A DNA stretch of 64,000 nucleotides from CAYNLK01 sp964398055 (GCA_964398055.1 CAYNLK010000011.1:62001-126000), one strand, 5' to 3'; positions 31,148 through 39,499 are shown, counted from the stretch's first letter. Program-made: numbers and translations. Notes: generated by a model from the sequence alone, not told the origin.

Positions 31148-33037
31148 ATGTATGAAGAGCATCTCAATCGTATCTTGGAGCAACTAGAGCAACTCTTGCC
31201 CAATGATGTGGCCGACATCTTATTGGTCAGGCAGGGGATTGTTCGCTCGGTTCACTGGCGTGGCTACGAGAAATTTGGCCTGGAACGAACCATTGAGGCA
31301 GTCACCTACAATTTGACTGACACCTCCAACTTGCGCCTGATCAAAGAAACAGGCCGTCCCCTGGCTATTCCCAATGTGGAGCAGTATGCGGAGTGGGTGG
31401 GCCGGCCCGGCCTGGAATGGATCAAATCCCAGGCCAGCGCGCCGATCCGGATCGGTAACCAAATCATTGGCTTTTTGAATATTAACAGCACCCAACCCGG
31501 TGTTTATACCCAGCGGGAGGCCGAACAGTTGCAACTCTTTGCCGACCAAACTGCCGCCGCGCTGGAAAATATTCGCCTGCGTGAGCAGACCCACCGTGTG
31601 GTGTTGGAGCGCCAAAAAACTGAGCAAACGCTGCAAGAGACCTTACTGCTGATCGAGCGGGCCAAGCGGGAATGGGAAACCACCGTCGACTCTCTCTCGC
31701 AGTTGATCTGCCTGCTTGACGAAGAGGGCCGTATAGTCCGGGGGAATCGAACGGTGGCTCGCTGGGGCTTGGCCCAGGTTACCCAGGTTAAGGGCAAACA
31801 TTTTCACGAGTTGCTGCATCCAGGTTGCAGTGATCCTGACTGCTATCTCAAGATGTGCTGGGATCAGGCCTGGCCCAAATTGAGGCAGGGACAATCGGTT
31901 GAATGTGAGGCCGAGGACAAAGTACTCAATCGGTATCTGCACCTGCAACTCCGGCCCATCGCGGCCGCTCCAGGCGAACAAGCGGCCAATTTTGCCGTGG
32001 TGGTCATTAACGACATTACCAGCCGCAAGCGCACTGAAGCCGAGTTGCGGTTAACCCAGGCCCGAAATTCTGCTCTGCTCAATGCGATCCCTGATCTGAT
32101 GTTTCGGGTTAACCAGGAAGGCACTTTTTTGGATCTTCTGCCGGCTAAAGACGTTCTACTCCCGCTGACCCCGGAATTATTGGGAAAAAAAGTGAAGGAG
32201 GTGTTTCCGTCTAAAGGGGCAGAAGAGGCCAGCTATTATATCAGGCAAGCGCTGCAAACCTGTGAAACCCAGGTGTTTGAATACCAGTTGCTGGTAGAGC
32301 ATCAACTGCGAGATTATGAATTTAGGCTGGTGGCCAGCGGGCAGGATGAAGTGCTGGCCATTGTGCGCGACATTACCGAGCGCAAGCAAACGGAAGCTGA
32401 ACTCAGTCGATACCGGAATCACCTGGAAGAGGTGATTGAAGAGCGCTCGGTGATGTTGTTGCGGGCCAATGAGCAGCTCAAACAAGAAATTGAGGAACGC
32501 AAGCAAGTTGAAGAAGAGCTGCGGCGGCGCAACCGGGAGTTGGCCTTGCTCAATCACATCGTGGTTGGGTCGGCTGCCCAGTTGGGGCTGGACACAATCC
32601 TGGCGACAACCTGCCGGGAATTGGCCTTAACGATCAATTTACCCCTAACACGGGCTGTTTTGCTGGATCAATCAAAAAACAAGGGCAGAATTGTGGCCCA
32701 ATACCGGGCCAATGGTCAAGCCAAAACAGATTTACCCGAAACGATCAGCGTTGAGCAAGATCCGGCCCATCAATTCCTCCTTCAGCATAAGCAGGTATTA
32801 GTGGTGGACAATGTCAGGGTTCACGCCGATCCGGTCCTGGAGCCGATTTACCAGATGCTGCTGGCGCAAGGGATCGCTTCGTTATTGATGCTGCCGCTCA
32901 TCACGGCAGCCGAGGTGGTTGGTAGTTTGAGTCTGATGGCCTTTGTGCCCCACCACTTCTCGCAAGAAGAAATTAGCCTGGCTCAAGTAGTGGCCAACCA
33001 GGTCAGCGATGTTCTGGCGCAAACCCCTTCAATTTGA
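31148..33037 (+). CDS. GAF-PAS-PAS-GAF sensor protein without output domain
   Basis: The 629-residue protein has an N-terminal GAF domain (about 10-150, ending GFLNINSTQPGVYTQREAEQLQLFADQTAAALENIRL), a PAS domain (about 170-300) with a cysteine-rich HPGCSDPDCYLKMCW segment, a second PAS (about 310-420) ending VRDITERK, a coiled coil (about 420-475) and a C-terminal GAF (about 480-627). No histidine kinase, GGDEF, cyclase or DNA-binding region exists. Start is inferred as ATG 31148, 28 bp after the cyclase gene; the frame stays open upstream into that gene, and no strong ribosome binding site is seen. It probably feeds a signal to the proteins encoded upstream. Confidence 0.85.
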   Translation: MYEEHLNRILEQLEQLLPNDVADILLVRQGIVRSVHWRGYEKFGLERTIEAVTYNLTDTSNLRLIKETGRPLAIPNVEQYAEWVGRPGLEWIKSQASAPIRIGNQIIGFLNINSTQPGVYTQREAEQLQLFADQTAAALENIRLREQTHRVVLERQKTEQTLQETLLLIERAKREWETTVDSLSQLICLLDEEGRIVRGNRTVARWGLAQVTQVKGKHFHELLHPGCSDPDCYLKMCWDQAWPKLRQGQSVECEAEDKVLNRYLHLQLRPIAAAPGEQAANFAVVVINDITSRKRTEAELRLTQARNSALLNAIPDLMFRVNQEGTFLDLLPAKDVLLPLTPELLGKKVKEVFPSKGAEEASYYIRQALQTCETQVFEYQLLVEHQLRDYEFRLVASGQDEVLAIVRDITERKQTEAELSRYRNHLEEVIEERSVMLLRANEQLKQEIEERKQVEEELRRRNRELALLNHIVVGSAAQLGLDTILATTCRELALTINLPLTRAVLLDQSKNKGRIVAQYRANGQAKTDLPETISVEQDPAHQFLLQHKQVLVVDNVRVHADPVLEPIYQMLLAQGIASLLMLPLITAAEVVGSLSLMAFVPHHFSQEEISLAQVVANQVSDVLAQTPSI

Positions 33038-33048
33038 CCACCGGTGAG

Positions 33049-34866
33049 CTAATCTTCTACCCCGGTTAGCCGCCACTCAGCCGCATTCCAGGTGATGGTA
33101 TCATAGAGATTTGGGACCACCCCCTGCAATCTCACATTGACCGCGTACAGGTCGGGCAAGACCAGCAGTGGGATTTGGGGGACATCTTCGTACAAAATAA
33201 TGGCTGCCTCGCATAGCAAAGCCCGGCGGCGATTGTTGGGCAAAGGGGTATGTAAGGCATCGAATATTTTGACCAGCTCCGGATTGCGATACCGGCTCAC
33301 GTTTAAGCCGGCCTGGGGGTTGATGCGGGTTGGAATACTGCGAGGATCATAATAATTGGTCAAGTAGATGGTTGGATCGACGCCGAAATAACCATCGTCC
33401 CAAAAATCCAGGTCAAAATTGCCGTGCAATTCCAGGCCGTTGTTGGCCCACGTGTCCCACAATTTGCTACCCTCAACGACTTCGCGCTGCAAATCGACGC
33501 CCACGTCGGCCAGCATTTCTTCGATGAGTTGGTGGGCCGAGTCTAGCCGGTTGCCAAATTCAACGTAAGTATAGCTTTTGAGCGCAAGCGGAGCGCCATC
33601 CTCGGCCGTACCACAGCCCTGGCAGGTTCTAAAAACATCATCGGGCGTCGTGAACTTCCAGCCGGCCTCGTCGAGCAAGGCCGCCGCCAGTCCTGGATTG
33701 AATTCAGGCGGCGGCAGATTGCAATCGAATTGGAACAGTTCGGTGTTGACGGGGCTGCCCCGTCCCTCAAAAACTTCGTTATTCAGCCGGCCGGCGTCGA
33801 TGGCGTAACGGATAGCCTCCCGTACTTGCCGGTTAGCCAGGATGGGGTGCGGTATGGCCGGGTCATTCCCGCCGGGCTGGCTGAGATTTGGCACCAGCCG
33901 CAAAACAAAGTTGCCCGGCCAGGCCGGCATAATATTAACAGTGCCGCTGTTTTCCATTTGAATCAGCGCCGGACCTTCAGGCCACAGATCGAGATGGGCG
34001 TTACCCCGGGCTAAGTTGCGACCGCGAAACTCCGGGTCAGCCTGGATCGCCAGCACCAATTGCGATGCCAGCGGCCGCTCCGGGATATAGTAATTGGGAT
34101 TAGGCTCAAAGGTCAGGCGAACGCCGGGAATCCACTCGGCCAGGACAAACGGGCCAGTGCTGATCGGCTCCAGGTTGCAATCCCAAAAAAGCATCTCATT
34201 GGTGGGACCACAGTGATGCCCCGGCAACACCCCGGTGCCAGACCCGCCAAATTGCAGCAAATAGTTGGGATAGAATTCGCGATAGCGCACAATGGCCGTG
34301 AAATCGTCCGGCGTTTCGATATCCTGAATCAGATCAAAACCCGGCGCCCAGATGCCGCTATCCCGCAACGCGGCCCAGGTAAAGCGGACGTCGGCGGAGG
34401 TAAAAGACGCCCCGTCGCTCCAACGTACCCCTGGACGGACATGCCAGGTAACGGTCAAACCGTCCTCACTCAAACCCCCGTTGGCCAGAGTTGGCAACTC
34501 AGCCGCCAGCTCCGGATAATAGTTTCCGTCCGGGCCAATTTCGGCCAGGCCGCTGTAGACCAGTTCTCCGGCCAACCGCTCATAGCCGGTATCATTGAGG
34601 TAAGCATTGAAACTGGGCGGATCGATGGGGATCGATACGATGATGGCCTCCTCGATCACATCTACGGCCAGCGCCAACGGCGGCAGGGGGCGTGTGGGCG
34701 AGGGAGTCGGATCCGGCGCGGCGGCTGAATTGATTGGCCCACAGGCGGTTAGCCAGGCCAACAGGCCGAACAAACCGGCCAGCGCCAGGAGGTTTGGGCC
34801 GGTCAGCCGCCAACTGAAACGGCAGATTTTGTTGAGGGCAATGGTTGGCAGAAGTTGAAATTGCAT
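33049..34866 (-). CDS. Family 5 extracellular solute-binding lipoprotein (peptide/nickel ABC type)
   Basis: The 605-residue precursor has a signal peptide with lipobox LTAC near residue 40 and a short PTPSPTRPLPP linker. The SBP_bac_5 fold is recognisable from GLSEDGLTVTWHVRPGVRWSDGASFTSADVRFTWAALRD, YRLIPN-type FVLRLVPNLSQ, NRQVREAIRYAIDAGRLNNEV and DVPQIPLLVLPDLYAVN. It should bind peptides or other small solutes outside the membrane. No permease or ATPase gene adjoins it; it stands alone and converges with the sensor gene. It may serve a transporter encoded elsewhere. Confidence 0.92.
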   Translation of the reverse strand: MQFQLLPTIALNKICRFSWRLTGPNLLALAGLFGLLAWLTACGPINSAAAPDPTPSPTRPLPPLALAVDVIEEAIIVSIPIDPPSFNAYLNDTGYERLAGELVYSGLAEIGPDGNYYPELAAELPTLANGGLSEDGLTVTWHVRPGVRWSDGASFTSADVRFTWAALRDSGIWAPGFDLIQDIETPDDFTAIVRYREFYPNYLLQFGGSGTGVLPGHHCGPTNEMLFWDCNLEPISTGPFVLAEWIPGVRLTFEPNPNYYIPERPLASQLVLAIQADPEFRGRNLARGNAHLDLWPEGPALIQMENSGTVNIMPAWPGNFVLRLVPNLSQPGGNDPAIPHPILANRQVREAIRYAIDAGRLNNEVFEGRGSPVNTELFQFDCNLPPPEFNPGLAAALLDEAGWKFTTPDDVFRTCQGCGTAEDGAPLALKSYTYVEFGNRLDSAHQLIEEMLADVGVDLQREVVEGSKLWDTWANNGLELHGNFDLDFWDDGYFGVDPTIYLTNYYDPRSIPTRINPQAGLNVSRYRNPELVKIFDALHTPLPNNRRRALLCEAAIILYEDVPQIPLLVLPDLYAVNVRLQGVVPNLYDTITWNAAEWRLTGVED

Positions 34867-34938
34867 AGAGACATTGTAATGTGGGGCGGGTAGAGCGCCA
34901 AATCAACCATCACAGTTGGAGAAGAGGCCGACATAGCA

Positions 34939-34967
34939 TTGCTTTTGGCTTATTTGTATGTTAAAAT
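34939..34967 (+). promoter_or_regulatory. Probable promoter for the HhH membrane protein gene
   Basis: TTGCTT (34939-34944), 17 bp, TAAAAT (34962-34967). The resulting leader would be over 300 nt and include the repeat at 35096-35187. The 424-bp gap 34867-35290 contains only this promoter and that repeat as far as I can see. Confidence 0.45.
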
Positions 34968-35095
34968 GGTAACAAGTTACTTGCCACAACTTGCTTCACT
35001 ATGGTCTCCCAGCCACAATGTTCCACAGTTTGGATTACTTATAGCAATGGGGTGCGTTGGTTTCACCGCAGATGCCGGTTAGCCTCCCTTGAAAA

Positions 35096-35187
35096 TAGCC
35101 CTCACCCCGTCGCTGAGCGACTCCCCTCTCCCAAACCTGTCCTGAGCGAAGCCGAAGGATTGGGAGAGGGGTTGGGGGAGAGGGCCG
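35096..35187. repeat. Intergenic inverted repeat of the CCCCTCTCCC family
   Basis: CCCCTCTCCCAA (35123-35134) pairs perfectly with TTGGGAGAGGGG (35160-35171), and outer CCCTCACCCC pairs loosely with GGGGGAGAGGG. Inner parts include GTCGCT-GAGCGAC and the word CTGTCCTGAGCGAAGCCGAA, which is common in intergenic repeats of environmental bacteria. It is non-coding and probably a small dispersed element. Confidence 0.65.
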
Positions 35188-35290
35188 CTACCTCACCCCA
35201 ATTTTCATTCATCGTTGCCGTGCCGCAGGCTGGGTCCGTCTCCTCTTAAAAACTCAATGGGCTATTCGATTAATCTCTTAAAGGAGAGTA

Positions 35291-35758
35291 ATGATGGTAT
35301 CATTATTATTAGATTCAACCAGTCACCTTTCACTGGCCCAGGAAGAGCGATTTTCCCGGATACCGTTATGGGTCTGGATTTTGTTAATCTTTGGGCTGGT
35401 CATCATCGTCGTAATCATGATCACCTCAAAGAAAGCGCAGCAAGCTGCCGACCGGCCAGCCGACGCGGTGCTACCACCGGCGCCGCTTGAGCCGGAAAAG
35501 TTGGTAGCAGAACGTGTTGCCTCACCCCCGGCGGTTGAACTTCGCCCGGATAATTTAAAGTGGGTCAAGGGAATTGGCCCTAAAATCGAAAAATTGTTAA
35601 ACGACAACGGCATTACCACCTTTGCCCGGTTAGCTGAAACCGAGGTCAATTGGCTGCAAAATTTGTTGGTTGAGGCCGGCTGGGAAAATATCGCTGATCC
35701 AACCACCTGGCCAGACCAGGCCCGCCAGCTAGACCAGACCCAATCAAGCCAGGGATAG
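35291..35758 (+). CDS. Membrane-anchored helix-hairpin-helix protein
   Basis: The 155-residue protein has one membrane segment (about residues 27-45, WVWILLIFGLVIIVVIMI), a Pro/Ala/Glu-rich linker, and a C-terminal helix-hairpin-helix domain (about 87-140: DNLKWVKGIGPKIEKLLNDNGITTFARLAE). The GIGPKIEKLL core matches the DUF4332-like group often annotated as 5' nuclease-like, but no nuclease residues are present. Start ATG 35291 follows AAAGGAGAG. A membrane-tethered nucleic-acid or protein-binding role is inferred; function unknown. Confidence 0.82.
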   Translation: MMVSLLLDSTSHLSLAQEERFSRIPLWVWILLIFGLVIIVVIMITSKKAQQAADRPADAVLPPAPLEPEKLVAERVASPPAVELRPDNLKWVKGIGPKIEKLLNDNGITTFARLAETEVNWLQNLLVEAGWENIADPTTWPDQARQLDQTQSSQG

Positions 35759-35800
35759 CCGGGACTTCTTGAACTTAGCGTCAGACTGAAAAGATTGGCC

Positions 35801-35829
35801 TTGACCTTAACTGCAACCTGCCCTAAAAT
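35801..35829 (+). promoter_or_regulatory. Promoter of the Sm-like/FHA gene
   Basis: TTGACC (35801-35806), 17 bp, TAAAAT (35824-35829), 132 bp upstream of the start codon, just after the HhH gene. Confidence 0.6.
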
Positions 35830-35960
35830 AGCAGTAGGACGGCAGGTGATAGTCGGGGTTTGGTTCAGAGAGGAGCAAAGCTAAAGATCCTGGTTCAAAG
35901 CCGCCAGCCTGCCATTCAAAGAAATTACGCGAACTGAATATTCTTTGGAGGAACGTGCCA

Positions 35961-36902
35961 ATGTCTGCCGGAGATGAACTCTTTAGCGTCGAAAAGTCAA
36001 TTCTGTTCACCTTCAAAGGTCGAGTGACCGTTTTTTTTATGGATGGGTATTCTCTAGACGGTGAATTGATCCAGCAGGATCTTTTCAATATCTACCTGCT
36101 GGTTGATGACCAGCCCAGAATGATTCCTCGTAGCCAAATCCGTTACATTCAGGGCCGGCCAGGTCAGCAGCCTGTGCCGGATATTGCCTCGCTCAAAGCT
36201 TTCTCGGAAATCGAGCCTGTTCAAACCGACCTGGCAGATCTGAGCGCCTTTGACACTGCGGCGATGGCTTCGCCGCGATTGGCCGCCGATCAACTTGAAA
36301 CCGACCTGATCGATGTCGCGGCGCAGGCCGGCATTGAGGCCGGTACTTTTGCAATTGAGCCGGAAGCGGCTCAAACTGGGTCGGACACCCACGGCGATCT
36401 GGCTGAGCTGGCTGATACTCCGCTTGAGCCGCTGGAAGATACCGACGTCACCTTTGTGCTACCCGACTCGGCTGAGTTGATTGGTGAGGTAGTACAATCA
36501 GCAGCCAGCGCCGAGGATTGGGATGACGTGACGATGGTGCTTGCCCAAGAGGAAGAAGCTGAAGATGATGTGACCGCGGTTTTGCCGCCAGAGCAGGACC
36601 AGGCGATCACGACCCGGTTCATTTGTCAAAGTGGGCCGCATGCGGGCGAACAATTTGAGTTCAAGAGCGAAGTCATCACTCTGGGGCGGGCCCGGGATAA
36701 TGATGTGCCCTTATACCTTGATAAAGAAATATCACGCCGCCATGCCGTCATCAAGCTGGAGCATGGCCGGTTTGTAATCCAGGATCAAAACAGCCTAAAC
36801 GGGACTTACGTGAATAATGAACGGGTGGAGGCCCCGCGCCCCCTCCAAGATGGCGATATAATTTTTGTGGGTGTGTCAGATATCGTCTATCGAGAAGAAT
36901 AG
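35961..36902 (+). CDS. Sm-like N-terminal domain fused to FHA domain
   Basis: The 313-residue cytoplasmic protein begins with a small beta-rich module (about residues 8-60: FKGRVTVFFMDGYSLDGEL...YLLVDDQPRMIPRSQIRYIQG) that resembles an Sm/Hfq-type fold. An acidic, Asp/Glu-rich linker (about 60-215) follows, with repeated DVTxVL motifs (DVTFVL, DVTMVL, DVTAVL). A C-terminal FHA domain (about 230-313) carries ITLGRARDN, ISRRHAVIK and NSLNGTYVNNERV. The FHA domain should bind phosphothreonine, and the DVT repeats look like Thr phosphorylation sites for intramolecular binding. GGAGG at 35947-35951 favours ATG 35961 over the in-frame GTG six bases earlier. Function unknown. Confidence 0.82.
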   Translation: MSAGDELFSVEKSILFTFKGRVTVFFMDGYSLDGELIQQDLFNIYLLVDDQPRMIPRSQIRYIQGRPGQQPVPDIASLKAFSEIEPVQTDLADLSAFDTAAMASPRLAADQLETDLIDVAAQAGIEAGTFAIEPEAAQTGSDTHGDLAELADTPLEPLEDTDVTFVLPDSAELIGEVVQSAASAEDWDDVTMVLAQEEEAEDDVTAVLPPEQDQAITTRFICQSGPHAGEQFEFKSEVITLGRARDNDVPLYLDKEISRRHAVIKLEHGRFVIQDQNSLNGTYVNNERVEAPRPLQDGDIIFVGVSDIVYREE

Positions 36903-37001
36903 AGGGGTGGGTAGTTAAAAAGATTTGAAATCTGGAACCGGAATTTGCTTTCCAATGTATCATTCTGGCTCTTTGGGAATATCTGGGGGTGACCTCAATA
37001 T

Positions 37002-37035
37002 TTTGTAGGGGCGGACGGCCGTCCGCCCCTACAAA
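37002..37035. repeat. 34-bp perfect palindrome
   Basis: TTTGTAGGGGCGGACGG is followed directly by its exact complement, with no loop. It sits between the FHA gene and leuB. This GTAGGGGCGGACGGCC-type palindrome is a known kind of dispersed intergenic repeat. It could form a cruciform and may act as a weak terminator, although no T-run follows. Confidence 0.75.
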
Positions 37036-37106
37036 CAGTGGTATGGTCCAGAGAATCCTGAAGACCCGTCAAGTTATCTCAACCGCTTAAAACGAAAGGA
37101 ACCCTA

Positions 37107-38171
37107 ATGAGTAGTAGAACTTACAAGATTGCAGTTTTACCAGGTGATGGCACCGGACCGGAAGTTGTCAGGGAGGGGATCAAAGTTCTCGACGCCGCGG
37201 CCAGTAAATTTGGATTCAAGCTGGATTTGACCACGTTTGATTTTGGGGGTGATCGGTATTTGCGCACCGGGGAAGTACTGCCGGACTCGGCCGCCGATGA
37301 ACTGCGCCAATTCGACTCGATTTTTCTGGGCGCCATCGGCCACCCGGATGTCAAGCCCGGTATCCTGGAAAAGGGGATTCTATTAAGATTGCGCTTTGAG
37401 CTGGACCAATACATCAACCTGCGCCCGGTCAAATTGTATCCGGGGGTTGAGACGCCACTGAAAGACAAAGGGCCGGAGCATATCGATTATGTGGTCGTTC
37501 GGGAGAATACGGGCGATGTTTATACCGGCATTGGTGGCGTCTCGATGAAAGGCACCCCGGCAGAAGTAGCCATCCAGAGTATGGTCTACTCCCGCTTCCA
37601 GGTGGAGCGCTGTTTGCGCTATGCCTTTGAATATACCCGGAAACGGAACAAGAACAACACCCTGGCGCTGTGCGGCAAAACCAATGTTTTAACCTACGTG
37701 TATGATTTATGGGAGCGGGCCTTTCACGAAATCGGCGCGGCCGAATATCCCGACATCAAACGGGAATATTACCATGTCGACGCCACCTGCATGTGGATGG
37801 TCAAAAATCCGGAATGGTTTGACGTGATCGTTACCGGCAACATGTTTGGCGACATCATCACCGACCTGGGGGCCATTACCCAGGGCGGCATGGGTATCGC
37901 CGCGGGTGGGAATATCAATCCTGAGGGGGTGAGTATGTTCGAGCCGATTGGCGGGTCGGCCCCCAAATATACGGGCCAGAATGTCATCAACCCGCTGGCT
38001 TCGATTGTGTGCGGGGCGATGATGCTGGACCACCTGGGCGAAACGGCCGCGGCCGCGGCCATCGAGCAGGCGGTAATGGATGTGACGGCTCATAAGCTTA
38101 AGAGTATGGCCGCCGGCAGAATGGGCTATTCGACCAGTGAAGTGGGCGATCTGGTGGCCGCCGGGATATAA
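37107..38171 (+). CDS. leuB: 3-isopropylmalate dehydrogenase family
   Basis: This 354-residue NAD-dependent beta-decarboxylating dehydrogenase opens with YKIAVLPGDGTGPEVVREG and has YINLRPVKLYPGV, the RENTGDVYTG segment, the metal-binding NMFGDIITDLGA and the NAD-site GSAPKYTGQNVINPLA. These fit LeuB; tartrate and homoisocitrate dehydrogenases are close relatives. leuC, leuD and citramalate synthase genes lie within 12 kb, which supports a role in leucine synthesis and in the citramalate route to isoleucine. AAAGGA precedes the ATG by about nine bases. Confidence 0.88.
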   Translation: MSSRTYKIAVLPGDGTGPEVVREGIKVLDAAASKFGFKLDLTTFDFGGDRYLRTGEVLPDSAADELRQFDSIFLGAIGHPDVKPGILEKGILLRLRFELDQYINLRPVKLYPGVETPLKDKGPEHIDYVVVRENTGDVYTGIGGVSMKGTPAEVAIQSMVYSRFQVERCLRYAFEYTRKRNKNNTLALCGKTNVLTYVYDLWERAFHEIGAAEYPDIKREYYHVDATCMWMVKNPEWFDVIVTGNMFGDIITDLGAITQGGMGIAAGGNINPEGVSMFEPIGGSAPKYTGQNVINPLASIVCGAMMLDHLGETAAAAAIEQAVMDVTAHKLKSMAAGRMGYSTSEVGDLVAAGI

Positions 38172-38204
38172 ATTTATAAATTTTAGATTTGCTACTGCGC
38201 AGGC

Positions 38205-38358
38205 ATGTCATTTCGAGGCTGTAGGCCGAGAAATCCCTGAGTAGGCTGATTCAAATTCAAGGTCACTTGGCATACTCATATCGCTTTTTACCAGACGCCA
38301 GGCTTTATTGCAGTGGGTTGAGGGATTTCTCGCCGTCTGCGACGGCTCGAAATGACAT
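38205..38358. mobile_element. 154-bp MITE-like element with 13-bp terminal inverted repeats
   Basis: ATGTCATTTCGAG (38205-38217) pairs with CTCGAAATGACAT (38346-38358). A second inner pair, GAGAAATCCCT and AGGGATTTCTC, extends the symmetry. It is related to the element inside the GT39 gene, which has ATGTCACTCTGAG and CTCGGAATGACAT in the same relative places. It fills the gap between leuB and the macro-like gene and holds no gene. Confidence 0.75.
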
Positions 38359-38452
38359 AGGGCTGAGTAGTAACCTGGATGTTGGGTTTGTGGCGACGAA
38401 GGGAGAGGCATTCGTCGCCACTTTTATTTTTGGCTGAAAAGGGCAAATTCGA

Positions 38453-39499
38453 CTAGATCAGCCCTTCATCCCGAAGCGCGGTTAATTCTCGGGTCAAAGC
38501 CTCTTTCAGATCGATAATTCGCTCGTATTTCAAGCATCTTTGGCCGCGCACGTCAAAGCGAAGCTCTTCCTCAGCCCTGGCCAGCAAGATCGTGGGGCGC
38601 TCTTTGCCCCAGGCATACCCCACCTCCAGATAGACATTCGGATTGGCCCCGGTCAACTCGGCGATGACGATGGCCGCGGTTTCGATCTTTTGCTTAACCC
38701 GGTCGAGGATGTCACCAACAAAAGCCTGCTGGTCGACCCGCTCACAGACAAAACCCAACTCGCGCACCGGCTGCTGAATGCCAAAATAGAATACGTCGTC
38801 CATCTCTTTCTTGAACGGCATCGCCACAAAGACGTGCGATTTTAGTTCGGTTTCCGAACCGGCCGTGGCAATGGCCCGCGGGGCAATCAGCCGGGCCGCT
38901 TCAATAATCGCCCCGGCGTGGCCCATCCGGCGAGGTCCAACCGCCAGGCGATAGCCTGACCCCGTCTCCAATTTGACGGCGTAGTCAGCCCCGGCCAGGT
39001 TCTGATCCAGAATTTGGCGCAGGCGCTGCACCCTCTCGGCGTTGCGGTCAACAATCGAGATGCGTTCCAGGGCCGGCGGGGCTCCCCCTCGTTGCAGCAC
39101 TTCCAAAAAGCCGGCTAACTGAGCCAGAAATGCTTCAACCTCGTCCAGGCCAAAACCGACGCCGTGTACGGTCGTGGCCAGGTGGCGAGTATCGGGCGCT
39201 TCAGCGGCCAGGATCGTCAAGGCAGCGGCAGTGAACCCCCGAATTTGGGGATAACCAAACTCGGTGAGAGGGGGCACACCCACAAACAAAACCTGGGGGG
39301 ATAGAAGGCAACCGCGCGTGTCCAGATAGCGGTAATCGCCCGGCGGCGGAGTCAGGCTGGCGGCCGGGATGCCGGCCTGGCTGAGTTGGCCGGCGACCAC
39401 TTTGTCAAGGCCATAGAAGGCCTGGGCATATTTGAGCACTACCACCTCGGCGGCAAAGGCCGTAATATCGCCGGCCTCAATGGTGAAGTCGATGGCCAT
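38453..39499 (-). CDS. Macro-like domain plus nucleotide-processing (DRHyd/TIR-like) domain protein
   Basis: The 348-residue protein has an N-terminal region (about 1-180) reminiscent of a macro domain: FTIEAGDITAFAAEVVVLKYA, then ATTVHGVGFGLDEVEAFLAQLAGFL. The C-terminal part (about 225-320) has VFVAMPFKKEMDDVFYFGI, CERVDQQAFVGDILDRVKQKI and VIAELTGANPNVYLEVGYAWG. That matches the deoxyribosyltransferase-like (DRHyd) fold found with TIR-like modules in prokaryotic conflict systems. Both parts suggest binding or cleavage of NAD-like nucleotides. ATG 39499 with AGGAGGAGG upstream is preferred over TTG 39517. It follows the GT39 gene by 14 bp. The macro assignment is moderate and the C-terminal one stronger. 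Confidence 0.75.
   Translation of the reverse strand: MAIDFTIEAGDITAFAAEVVVLKYAQAFYGLDKVVAGQLSQAGIPAASLTPPPGDYRYLDTRGCLLSPQVLFVGVPPLTEFGYPQIRGFTAAALTILAAEAPDTRHLATTVHGVGFGLDEVEAFLAQLAGFLEVLQRGGAPPALERISIVDRNAERVQRLRQILDQNLAGADYAVKLETGSGYRLAVGPRRMGHAGAIIEAARLIAPRAIATAGSETELKSHVFVAMPFKKEMDDVFYFGIQQPVRELGFVCERVDQQAFVGDILDRVKQKIETAAIVIAELTGANPNVYLEVGYAWGKERPTILLARAEEELRFDVRGQRCLKYERIIDLKEALTRELTALRDEGLI

Noticed and set aside
30986..31148. Upstream extension of the GAF-PAS sensor into the cyclase gene
   Set aside because: The extension overlaps the cyclase C-terminus in another frame and has no domain-like sequence; ATG 31148 after the cyclase stop is simpler.
36960..37040. 34-bp palindrome as a phage attachment site or origin
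   Set aside because: There is no integrase, dnaA box cluster or replication gene nearby, and the sequence type is a known dispersed repeat.
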